From: Perkinsus chesapeaki | Taxonomy: Eukaryota; Perkinsozoa; Perkinsida; Perkinsidae | Assembly (NCBI GenBank): GCA_013115145.1 | Contig: JAAPAO010000238.1 | Coordinates: 1-48,797 of the forward strand | Reading direction: 5' to 3' | Length of the DNA stretch: 48,797 nucleotides | Part shown: one piece after another, positions 12,471 through 24,140 of the stretch | Position numbering within the stretch: position 1 is the stretch's first letter | How the letters are laid out: each line of letters opens with the position of its first letter | Notes under the pieces: generated by a model | Told to the model about the DNA's origin: nothing | What the model saw: only the letters and a program-made list of their open reading frames with translations | The model's database searches: none | Program-made: the position numbers and the translations under genes

Positions 12471-13661
12471 CTTCCTTAAGAAGGGGAAAGCTTTAACTAA
12501 ACTGACCAATAACTCTAAAGGATGATGAGCAAGAACACCACGAAGTAGGTAATGATCTGAGAAACTAGGAGAACAAGAAGTAATATATTTCGCCTTCCAT
12601 AATGTAGGTAGGATGTGAATCATATGGACGATGGACGATAACCCCTCAGCTGATGGCATCGGTCTATCATAAAGGAATTCCTGAACATTCTTATGTAATC
12701 TAAAACACGAATTTCGACACCAGTGGAGCATGCTCCATGTAGAGCATGTGCAGCAGTTCCGCACGGGAAAACTCTTTATCATCTAGAACTGAAGCGGAGT
12801 GGTTAGTTATTAACGCGTATTCCTCAGTGTTAAACTGACAGTGTTGAGAACTAACTTTGTAACGAGTCATCAGTAGGCGGATTTAAATTGCCTAATCTCT
12901 CAAGCTCTGAAGCTGCACATGGAATGGATAGTCTAACTAAGCCAATTTTCGGCGTTGGACTATAAACTCACACACACGCCTAATTATTAGTAATGAGTTA
13001 CGGTACTCTTAGATGAGTGACACCAAGGCTTACGCATGCGTGCTCAACTCTGGGCTGAGCTAGTACACATTGTCTCCAGACAGTCGCTAGACATCTGTAG
13101 ACAATCATCAAAGGGTCAAGGAAAAGTATCATTCAGGTCCTCTCACACTCGTACGTATCACGGCTTCCAATCGATCGAAGGAGGCTTTCTGTCGGCATGT
13201 TACGGATAATAACCGTCTCAATCCGTTTTTTTCTGTGTTCTGCACTGATATGGTAGCCCAGTATCGAACAGTACAGTATTAACCCTATTACCCCTCCAGG
13301 TTAACTCTATCGTCACCAGTGTGAGACAATACAGTCGTCTGATCGTCAGGCCTACACAGTGGATCGCATATAAGTCTGACGACAAGTCCGTATTTCCGCG
13401 TTGTAGTTGGTTTTTTCGGATAGGAGGGACAATTCTCGGTGTCACGAAGCTTCGTGAGACATCCGAGTTTCAACAGACCCCGCTTTCCGAATGGCCCTTG
13501 GACAAGATCGATTTTGCCATGAAGCTTTAGTAACAATACCCGCCTTGCACGCAGCGATATATTCTCACTGGGTTGCGGAGTATTCTGCTGTCAAACCACT
13601 CGACAGTGCTTACTCGTCCTGACCCCAGACGAAAAATCCATGTCGCTCGGAACTTCTCAAT
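12471..13661. other. Intergenic; no supported gene
   Basis: Overlapping ORFs exist on both strands at 13218-13536. One minus-strand frame contains NRVNTVLFDTGLPYQ, which resembles an aspartic-protease DTG motif and could be a retroelement scrap, but nothing supports it further. Long minus-strand ORFs near 12324-12782 overlap the start of the peptidase gene in another frame. Confidence 0.4.
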
Positions 13662-13691
13662 ACTAGAGACTGAATGAGACGGAACTTCCTG

Positions 13692-15835
13692 CTTTCCTAC
13701 GTGACTTGCTTTTGTGACTGCTTGCCATCCGCTTCTCTAAGTTATATCCATAAAGTATAATGTGCTGTTTTTTTTTCGCTTTTTCGACATGTTGCGTAAC
13801 AGTGAAGTCACAAGAACATTTATTCTCGCAATATGCGTGACATGAATTCCTTGTGTTATCGAACGGATGTAAATAAGACTTGACCAATGTCTGTGATATG
13901 ATATCAATCAGTTACGGCATTAATAGTTATTACTCCAAGCAAGGGAAATACACTATCTTTAAGGCCATCCTTGAATGAAGTACTTGAAGATATGAAACGT
14001 CGAGCAACAGTCGAGGCACGACTCCGTGATGCGGTAGAATATATTATTATAGAAGATGAGGAAGCCCTCATTTAGGCTTCTATTCATGATAAGTTACGAC
14101 TGGATGTGGTTGACTGTCAGGATGAACTCTCAACTCAAGTCAATCGTCGATCAACCATCAATCGATATTGGCGTGACAGATATCAGAAACTTGAAGAAGA
14201 ATTAATTGATTATCGTAACAACGCGGAATCCGTAAAGTAGGTAATTTGTCGACAGGGTTCGAGTATTACTCCCAATAGGCTGGAAAACTGCTTACTGAAA
14301 GAGGATAATGAAAAGTTGAATTCAGAGGTGGATAAACTTCGTAGTGAGGTAGCGAACATCACAGGAATCCACAGCAAGCTTTGGTTCAGATCGACCGCTT
14401 GAAGCTATCACTAGAGACGAAGAATGCAGGCGAAGACGAGCAGGCCGATGGTAGAATTGTCCTCATGTCAATTTCTACTTCCCCGTAAGCGTTTTCAGTT
14501 AGCAGAAACCCCAATGATAGTAACCGACCAACGGAGGCGTCCAATAATAACAAACTGGGAATGTCTTGTTATGTCACAACGCAACATTCCTCGATGGAAT
14601 GCCCTTCAACTTCGCATACCACCGCAATCGGAAAGTTATTCAAGAGCTCACAATTCCATAACCAAAGGCAAAGGATTGCACCATTTGGAGGAATGTCGCC
14701 TCAACTATCGAAGCAGCAAAGCATGCCTCCTCTTGGACGCTACAACCACTCCCTTTTGCATCACTCCTACGAGCATTTCGTGGCTAATCACAACGACTCC
14801 AGCAAAGCAATGTATAATGCCCAGAATAACACAAAGTCCAATCCACTCTGAACCATAAATCATGAATTCCATTACTAGCATCATGGGTAAATACTTATTC
14901 AACTGGAAAGGAAGAGTCGAGTTAGAAAACTAATGATAGCATTTACACAACTGGGCATAGTCAACTAACCCGTCATCAGGTTAAATCTCTCTGTGTGTTT
15001 ATGTCATCTGTTCTAGAAGCCGATGGTTATTCTACCATAGATGAGGCTTCAAGGAGGGAAAGGGATGCCTGCCAGTCAGTCGCTCGTCCACCTCAATCTT
15101 TACGCTCTCCATCCTCTTTTCCTTGAGGGAGACTATTGATGAATCAGATACCGTCTTTTGCGTCGAAGTCGTATTGCCGCGGTTGGACGATCACACACAT
15201 CGATCGATGACTCTTCCCGCCTGCCTTGCGTATTATCTTTGAAGGAAGACGAGGATTCCGACATATGTGCGAACACAGCTAGATTGAGGCTCTCAAGGTT
15301 ACGAAGTAGCTCTTCGGCATTCATCCGAAATTGATGTAGGATGGCATGCCGTGCGAAGATTCGTCCCATTTTTAAGAATGACGTGGCCGAGCAAGAGAAA
15401 GGACCGAAAGGTCTAACAAAAAGCTATGCATTGGCTGAAGTGAAAGAAAACGTTGCCGAGGACCCTTCAGAAGGTAGAAGTTCTATGAAATCCTTTGAAA
15501 GACTACGTGTTTATAGATTTAGTCGTAGAATCCAACGGAGATCCTCCAAAGGCTGGTCGTCGCACTGAGGTGACAGCAGATGACGATTTGGCTCTTACGA
15601 TAAGGTTAATTAGTATTGATCTACTTTCATAACAATTCTCTTTTTTCAGGACTACTGCATCGCTGATATGATTGGCACTCGAAAGAGACAAATATCTATA
15701 ACTGGACTACTGACTTCGACAATGTTCATTGGCATCCCCAAGCGAAGGGATAATAATATTTTCTTATCATAATGAGGTGAGATGAGACGAACTGTTTGCC
15801 ACTCCTTTTCTCCTTCATTTGCGAGTGTTTTAGTA
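13692..15835. repeat. Duplicated block, copy 1
   Basis: Direct repeat of about 2 kb matching 45302-47740 in the same orientation, nearly identical over long stretches (for example 14280-14450 and 15002-15480). It starts with the 3' flank of a secreted-protein gene whose coding part is missing here. It then carries a whole coiled-coil gene and about 80 bp of downstream DNA. Copy 1 lacks about 280 bp found in copy 2 between the homologues of 15690 and 15705. Confidence 0.9.
13962..15671 (+). pseudogene. Coiled-coil protein gene, copy 1 (3' truncated, start codon lost)
   Basis: Exons with in-phase introns: 13992-14033, 14076-14236, 14279-14348, 14390-14450, then 14499 onward. The first part encodes a heptad coiled coil (ENCLLKEDNEKLNSEVDKLR, continuing IDRLKLSLETK). 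A Q/N/H-rich region follows. An open frame runs to TGA at 14851. A 43-nt intron (about 14839-14881) would skip that stop and join exons 14882-14915, 14961-14979, 15017-15074, 15128-15229, 15283-15297, 15340-15473 and 15517-15604. The last exon stops at TGA 15669 where copy 2 has CGA. The sequence at 13962 reads AGG where copy 2 has ATG. The next in-frame ATG is 13992. No known family. Function unknown. Confidence 0.6.
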
Positions 15836-16190
15836 TTTATGTTGGGGAACAGTCTTCACAGTTCTTAACATCTGATCTACCCTACGAGTAGTTATTTATG
15901 ATTTATTGTCCTCTCTCGAAAAAGCGATCAATCAGTTAGCCAGTCACGAAAGAGAGTGACCGATCACTCACGTACTAGTGGGTTAGTTCAGTTACAAAGT
16001 GCCAAGAAGGGACAGGATATATCCGATAAAGTATCGCTTGATCATATTGAAGCCCCTACAATCGTTCCATCGTTAACACATGTTCAGTATGTGCAGGAGT
16101 ACAATACACACTTCTTAATTGGCGGGGTTGCGTATCTGATCCAGTATAGTAAGCTCCTTTAGTTATCATCTCCATTTCTGTTGGTTAATA

Positions 16191-16409
16191 ATGTCTCTCA
16201 TCTCCTTCATTGCCATCATCTCTTTTCTACTTAATTCTGTTCAAGCTGGTTCTGCCATTATGATCGCGGATAAGCTTCTTCGTGCAAGTGGTGAACATTG
16301 TCAACGCATTTGTGATGAACGTCCTGATTGTATCTTCATCTATTGCGGTGAGAATCATAAATGCCACAATCTTAAAGAGATTGGTACCGCCGTTGATATT
16401 CCTTGCTAA
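16191..16409 (+). CDS. Small secreted cysteine-rich protein, copy 1
   Basis: Single-exon gene, 72 aa. Residues 1-19 form a clear signal peptide (hydrophobic LISFIAIISFLLNSVQA, cleavage likely after Ala). The mature part has six cysteines with spacing C-x3-C-x5-C-x4-C-x5-C-x13-C, which suggests three disulfides. No family is recognised. Small secreted Cys-rich proteins in parasites are often effectors or inhibitors, but that is only an analogy. A paralogue at 44993-45211 differs by five residues. About 150 bp upstream is also shared with that paralogue. Confidence 0.8.
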   Translation: MSLISFIAIISFLLNSVQAGSAIMIADKLLRASGEHCQRICDERPDCIFIYCGENHKCHNLKEIGTAVDIPC

Positions 16410-17524
16410 GGTCTGAACCTGTTGCACACTATTCCTTGTGTGTGCAACTTTTGATGTATCCGTAATTGCATAGATTTTTTCTCTCTGCACTTCTTCTTTG
16501 ACTTTTCCCTAGTTATTTCCTAAAGTATGATGTCTCAGTTATAATTCTAAATCTTGAGCGTGTTGTGTACTCAGTTCATGGTCGTAGTAACAGGCACTTC
16601 TCGTGCGTATCACCACTTGTAGCGCGTGAAATAATTAATCGGGATATAGGGAAGGCCTGCACGTGCCTAGCTAAATGCTAGCTTAGATACCTTGTATGAA
16701 CATGCATGTGGTCGAGGGTCGATAACAGCTTTCGAATGGTGTTGGTCTGAGATATTAACAAAGTTATAATAAAAAGTTACTGGGGGTGGGTTCTCGTTTA
16801 ATTAACACCTTGTAATACATCAACTACGAATATCTTCTACAAATAACGAGGGAAACAGTTTAGAGTGTCAAAAAGATCCCTCGTGTTGAAAGGAACGAGG
16901 CATCCATTGGTAGAGGAGGTGATCCTAGTCAGTTGCAGTGTGATGAGCATTCCCTAGATTTTTCGACTCAACATTTAATTTGAAAGCACCTACTCTTGAA
17001 TAAGTAATATTGACCCTGGGATAGGCTCCTACTAGGAATCCATCCCAGAAGACTAGGAGCTTCCTAGTCTTCTCAGTTGGTCACATAGCCTTAACTATTG
17101 ATGTGGTATTTCAATATAAATTGCAGGTGTGCAAGACTATCAACTCCATAAGCTCGTCACTAACTCATAACTACATCTTAGTTGAGCCATAGCTGCTCAT
17201 TTTTTCTTGTTCAGGTTTATTGGTCCCGGTCAACTATCGATTGGAAATACATCTACGGTCGTGGTATTGCTCTTGTATTCATTCGCGTTTATGTTAGTTT
17301 TCTATGTTCATGTGGTGGTCAGTCAACTATCGACTGCCAACAATAAACAGGTTAATGGGCGTCTTGCAAAGTAACTTTTCTAACTCAACAACTCACTTTT
17401 TGTAACAAACCAGTCTAATAGTGACTTTTTATCACACTTCACCATTGAATGGTTCGAAGTAATAGTCTTCTATTTGCTACCATTAAAATAATAATATTTG
17501 AAAGCATTGCCTATTGGCGGGCAT
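16410..17524. other. Intergenic region
   Basis: No gene is supported. It contains one strong hairpin (17048-17074) and the short 3' flank of the minus-strand glutathione reductase gene. The flank after 16410 does not match the flank after the paralogous gene at 45211. Confidence 0.5.
17048..17074. repeat. Perfect 12-bp stem hairpin
   Basis: AGAAGACTAGGA, loop GCT, then TCCTAGTCTTCT. The arms are exact complements. Intergenic. It could be an RNA 3' end or a mobile-element remnant; no adjoining gene explains it. Confidence 0.7.
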
Positions 17525-19736
<2,212 letters not shown>

Positions 19737-20520
19737 TTGGTAGCAGTGATAACGTTATTATAAAAACCTCGGTAGAATACGTAATGTGTCACAACTATTC
19801 CTCGAGGATGAAAGCTTAGGACAACAGCCCAACACAATAATAACCCACAAACAACTTCTGGATCCATCACCGCCGCTTCACTATTCGTGTGCATGCGTGC
19901 TACTAATTTATTAACCAGTCCAACCAGCGACGTCCAATGAAGTGAATCAATCAGTAATAATCGACTATACAAAAGAAGGTGACGAAAGGTTTATTATTGC
20001 TGCTGACTCAAGACTATTTTCTTGATCATTTTTGTGACATCCAGCGCCAAGCTGTTGTCCCACCATTGGGAAGTCTACAACACAACAATTGTCCCCAAAA
20101 ATAAATTATCTAAATCAACGGGATGGGGGTAACCGTTTCCTTAATTAAACTTCCCCCGATTATAAATCATTATTAACAGAACTGAATTATCTAGTCTTGA
20201 CAGCAGCAGTATTAAGCAGCAGATGGAGGAGTCCTCGAGGAGGCAAGGGAATGTGTATTGATGATGGTGGTGGTATTGTACCTAAAGACGATGACGTAAA
20301 AAAGCTGGGTTGTTGTTGTTGTTGTCGGCATAGTATTCTATTTAATCACTAATATCTAACATTATATAACAAATGAGATAGGCATTTATCAGAATTGTGA
20401 ATGAGTTGGCCAGTATACGAAGATGGAGAAGAAGACCGGGCCGCCGCTGCCTTCAATGGATATTAACAACAGTGAAATTGAAATGTATTGTCTCTAGTGT
20501 GACAGAGATACATGAAATGA
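19737..20520. other. Intergenic region between glutathione reductase and the next minus-strand gene
   Basis: No supported gene. It includes a GTT/TTG triplet run near 20309-20330 and other short AGC and GTT repeats. Short ORFs on both strands have repeat-biased composition. Confidence 0.4.
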
Positions 20521-21949
20521 TCAAATGTACTGCTGCTGCTGCATGCTGCTGGTCCTCTTATTACTATCACCCGCTGTAGTAGTAGCAGTGCTGCCTCCTC
20601 TTCCTCTTTTTGTTGTTGTACTTAATAACATGATGATCTTAGTCTTAATCCAGTTAGACACCACAGATCGATATGCTCCTCCTAATAACATTTCTGAGCA
20701 GGAGGTAAAAGAAGTAGAAGGATTCCTTCGCAGTTTAAGTCGTCGTCTTTTAACCAATGCTGCAGTTATAGCGGTGGTAAGATGATAAACTATCATTGAT
20801 GCTAGAAAAGCAGTTGTCAATGGATGCCTAAACGACATATGACGGGATCGAACCTGTGCCTCATACCTTCGGCAAAGTGACACTAAAGATTCCATGCAAG
20901 TATTATCAGCCAAACAGCCTTCCAATTCCTTTATATCAGCAACTGAAGTTGCGCCTCTACCGGATACCTGCTGAGGCAAGCTCATCATCATCACCCATTC
21001 CAGATCACCGGGGTTCGATCCCCAGGTAAGGCATTTTTACTGTTCCTGCGACACTCGACGACGCTACTGCAGCAGCACATCCCATATCTCTGAGAACCGT
21101 CCTCACCAAGTCGTCCAAAGACGATGTTCGACGTTGTAAAGGACCTGTAATATAAATGATAATATAAAAGTTAATGGAAAGTCCAACATGTTGCAGACGA
21201 TGATGATGAGGATGATGATGATATGATAACACTTTCCTCTGTAACCAGATCGGATAGATTAACCGCACTATTGTTATCATTGAACCTGAACATGCTTCTT
21301 GCTGAATATATGTGAATATAGTTTAATATGACATAACCTACTCATTCTCTATTATTATCTGTCTTGTCTTTACTTTGGTAATATCTCTAATAACCTTCTT
21401 CTCTCCCTCTTCTTGTGCATCATCATCATCCTTAATACTTATCATTGTCAGTGTACTACTATCTGGTCTGAGTAAATCACGTACAGTGGCGGCCCAATCT
21501 TTGTCTGATGAGAATAACAACAGAAATAGTGGAAATAACAACAATAAAAGCTGTGTTGTTTTTACCCGAATCAATACAAGCATTCTCTCTTAACATTAAT
21601 GCCAAACGACGCTCTCTTTCCTCGATAATTGACCCACTAGATGGTATTGAATCGATCTTAACTGAAGCTAGATCGACGTAGCCACCGTCTCCTGCATCAT
21701 GATGATCAGCAACCTAACAATTCCGTAAAGGCATCCATAAGTGATAGTAATAGTTGCTATTGTTACCATTGTCCAGGATCGAGCCCCCTCTTCATCTGTA
21801 CCCTCATCTATCGATGTATCAGATGATGCTTGATTATCGGGGGAATGAGTGGAATGTAGACTAACTACTGTTATTTCTGGAGTTACTGACAATATCGTTA
21901 TAGATTCATTATCATCATCATTATCTATAAATGGTATATGTAGCATCAT
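20521..21949 (-). CDS. Hypothetical protein with one possible membrane segment
   Basis: Not recognised. Exons read MMLHIPFIDNDDDNES (ATG at 21949), an acidic Ser/Asp-rich region, DLASVKIDSIPSSGSIIEER, DKDWAATVRDLLRPDSS, SSLDDLVRTVLRDMGCAAAV, SVADIKELEGCLADNTC and a C-terminal segment with TTAFLASMIVYHLTTAITAA, a possible membrane helix. A basic, Thr/Ser-rich tail ends at TGA 20521-20523. Phases agree at the introns I checked. Two of them (20828-20866 and 20971-21040) carry the tRNA-like element described separately. The 39-nt intron has no stop, so retaining it would add 13 residues in frame. Function unknown. Confidence 0.6.
20828..20866 (-). other. 39-nt intron containing a tRNA 3'-end-like element
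   Basis: Minus strand, starting GTATGAGGCACAG and ending TCGTTTAG. It contains the B box GGTTCGATCC. After the T-loop come 5 nt (CCGTC), 7 nt (ATATGTC), one base (G) and a T-run that ends in AG. That spacing matches T-stem, acceptor strand, discriminator and pol III terminator of a tRNA gene. The exons join in phase either with or without it. Confidence 0.5.
20971..21040 (-). other. 70-nt intron with the tRNA-like element in reverse orientation
   Basis: The minus-strand intron begins GTAAAAATGCC and ends CTTGCCTCAG. Read on the plus strand, it holds GGGGTTCGATCCCC, then AG-GTAAGGC, A and TTTTTAC. This is again T-arm, seven acceptor bases, A and a T-run. Here the T-run reads as the donor GTAAAAA on the coding strand. 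Reading through meets a stop, so splicing is required. Confidence 0.5.
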
Positions 21950-22065
21950 TATTATTATTAAACTAATTTAGTGAACAACTATAACAAGTCCAGCAAACTC
22001 AAAGACAGTAATAAGTGTTGAATCAGAGAACTTGTTGTTGTTATTATTAATGTTGAGATAGTAGT

Positions 22066-23891
22066 TTAATAACCAGATGTAATACTAACTCGATTAGGCA
22101 AATGAGTAGGAGATACACCAGATACAAATTTCTCAAGAATATCGCGGAATAAATCGACAGTGAGAGTCACGTAATCATCGGTGTAGTCGGCACAATGTGA
22201 ACTTATTAGCATCCTAAAAATAGTGACTCGTTACTGGTAGTGGTAATAAACTAATGAGGTCAACTATGTTCGGATATGCTTATTACTTATCAGGTCCGAG
22301 AGTCCACAACTTTGATTCTGGGTTTAGTGGCTCATTCTCAAAGACGTCCAATGCTGCCGATGCAGGTCCACGATGAGGTGTCGATAAAGCAACATATAAA
22401 GCATCTTCATCAACACACACTCCACGTCCAATTGATATAAAAACAGCTGATGGTCTCATAAGGCAGAACTCCTAAATATGCCATGTGCCGGGATCGAACC
22501 TACGACTTACATGTGATCCACAAAAGTGTTTAGTTTCAGCCGTACCAGGAAGGGAACAGATAATGAAGTCCGACTCTCGAAACAACTAAGAGAGAAATTA
22601 TACAATCGATTGTTATGATCTATCGATACTAATTAATTTACTTTATTTTTCTCTTCAAGTACACCTACATTTAAAACCTCATCAGCAAGCTCATTACCAG
22701 GAACAGCAGCATTAGTATTATTACGAAGTGCTACTATTCTCATACCTGCAATAGTAGTAGTTATTCGATAGTATTGAAATATAATGATACCTACCGAGGG
22801 GTTTACACACCTTAGCTGTCTCTTGGGCAATACTACCAAACCCAACAAAACCAACAGTTTTACCCTTAACAACCGGCATCTTGAATTTACGCCATATCTT
22901 ATCACGTTGATATCTTTCAAGGTCTGGGACCTTCTTATTGAAATGTAGAATACACATCAATGAATATCTAATATACACAAAGAGTACATGAAACAGAAAC
23001 AACAACAATAACAATACCGCCATACTAACAATAATACTTGCTAGAAGAGCGATAACTAGATGAGAGTAAGACCACGAACCTTACTGTTAGGTAATATCCA
23101 AAGCTGATTAGGGCTAATTCAAGGCGAGAGGTGGACAAGGTCTTGCGTAGTCACCTTTATCTTATAATATCAACCACCACCATCAACAACAACAACAACA
23201 ACCATTCCTCCCTCTCCCTGCTTACTCTGCTAAACTGCTTGAAAATGCCCCACGTGCATTGGTAAGTGTTACTCTATCAACATACTCACTATCTAATATA
23301 GGTGGTATAATCTTATCAACACCAGCTGCAAAGGAATGTACCCAAGATATATTATCTATACCATAGTACTTGATTAGCTCCTACAACAGTAACAAAGTTA
23401 TATGTTCCCCACAAATACAGTAGTGTAATTTCATAAATATAGTACATAGGAGGGATACTAATTATGCGCATGTTAAGGCCGGTGGGCTTGGGATACTTAT
23501 TCGTAACATGAGTAACTGTTAAGTGCCAAGGAGGAGGTAATAGCAGCAAACGTAGTAGTAATAATAATTGTTATTATTAACATACCACAATCAAGTGTGG
23601 GTCACCAGCAGCCCATACAATCATACAATCATTCTTTTTAGCTCCTACTCCTACTCCTCCACCTGCTGCTGCTGCTGGAGTTGGTAATACTGGCAACTGT
23701 TTAGTGAACTCGTTTAATGTTGAACCAAATCTATAATAAGATCATTAAATATATACCGGCTATTATTACACTAGTTGTACTGGCATGGCCGATAAGGTAT
23801 CCATAAGAATATCCTTATAAATGCAATCAACTTGCTTTTGAACTACCAGCACTGTAGTAGTGTTATCATTATTATTATTATTTGTAGACAT
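22066..23891 (-). CDS. D-isomer-specific 2-hydroxyacid dehydrogenase
   Basis: NAD(P)-dependent oxidoreductase of the D-2-hydroxyacid family (glyoxylate/hydroxypyruvate or phosphoglycerate type). ATG at 23891 starts an Asn/Thr-rich leader. WVHSFAAGVDKIIPPI is the substrate-side motif. MPVVKGKTVGFVGFGSIAQE (about 22880) contains the Rossmann GxGxxxxE-like loop. DFIICSLPGTAETKHF, then AVFISIGRGVCVDEDALYVA follow, with the catalytic Arg in IGRG. ALDVFENEPLNPES carries the Glu, and ISSHCADYTDD has His at the catalytic position. The stop is TAA at 22066-22068. About eight short introns, including the 39-nt one at 22472-22510. The exact substrate cannot be inferred. Confidence 0.88.
22472..22510 (-). 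other. 39-nt intron containing a tRNA 3'-end-like element
   Basis: Begins GTAAGTCGTA and ends GCATATTTAG on the minus strand. It contains GGTTCGATCC. After the T-loop come CCGGC, ACATGGC, A and then TATTTAG. Read-through meets TAG. Removing it joins CGSH to EFCLMRPSAVFISIGRG of the dehydrogenase in frame, so this is a secure intron. Confidence 0.75.
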
Positions 23892-24140
23892 CGTAGATAT
23901 ATTAAGACAAGGCTAAGATACGGTGTACGAAGGCAAATGAGTAACTCAAGGCTTGTAGATATTGTTATAGCATCATCTTCAGAATTAATGGTATTAATAA
24001 TAATCAACAGCATCGTCAGCATCAGTATGAGTAGTTAGGTTAAACCCCGCCGCATAAGCGATTAATATATAGAAGTATATGTACGACCAGCTCTAATAAA
24101 TAATAAAACCTACTACTACTAGAGTATATCATTATTATTA

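Noticed and set aside
13218-13445. DTG motif as a retroviral-type aspartic protease
   Set aside because: Only a short match with no flanking pol or gag; both strands are open.
14237-14278. Intron with GGGTTCGAG followed by TACTCCC
   Set aside because: The B box is interrupted and copy 2 reads GGACTCGAG. No acceptor-like spacing.
15133-15369. 78-codon minus-strand ORF, identical in both duplicated blocks (also 46750-46986)
   Set aside because: The plus strand gives phased exons with GT-AG introns across the same bases. Identity between copies is explained by the recent duplication.
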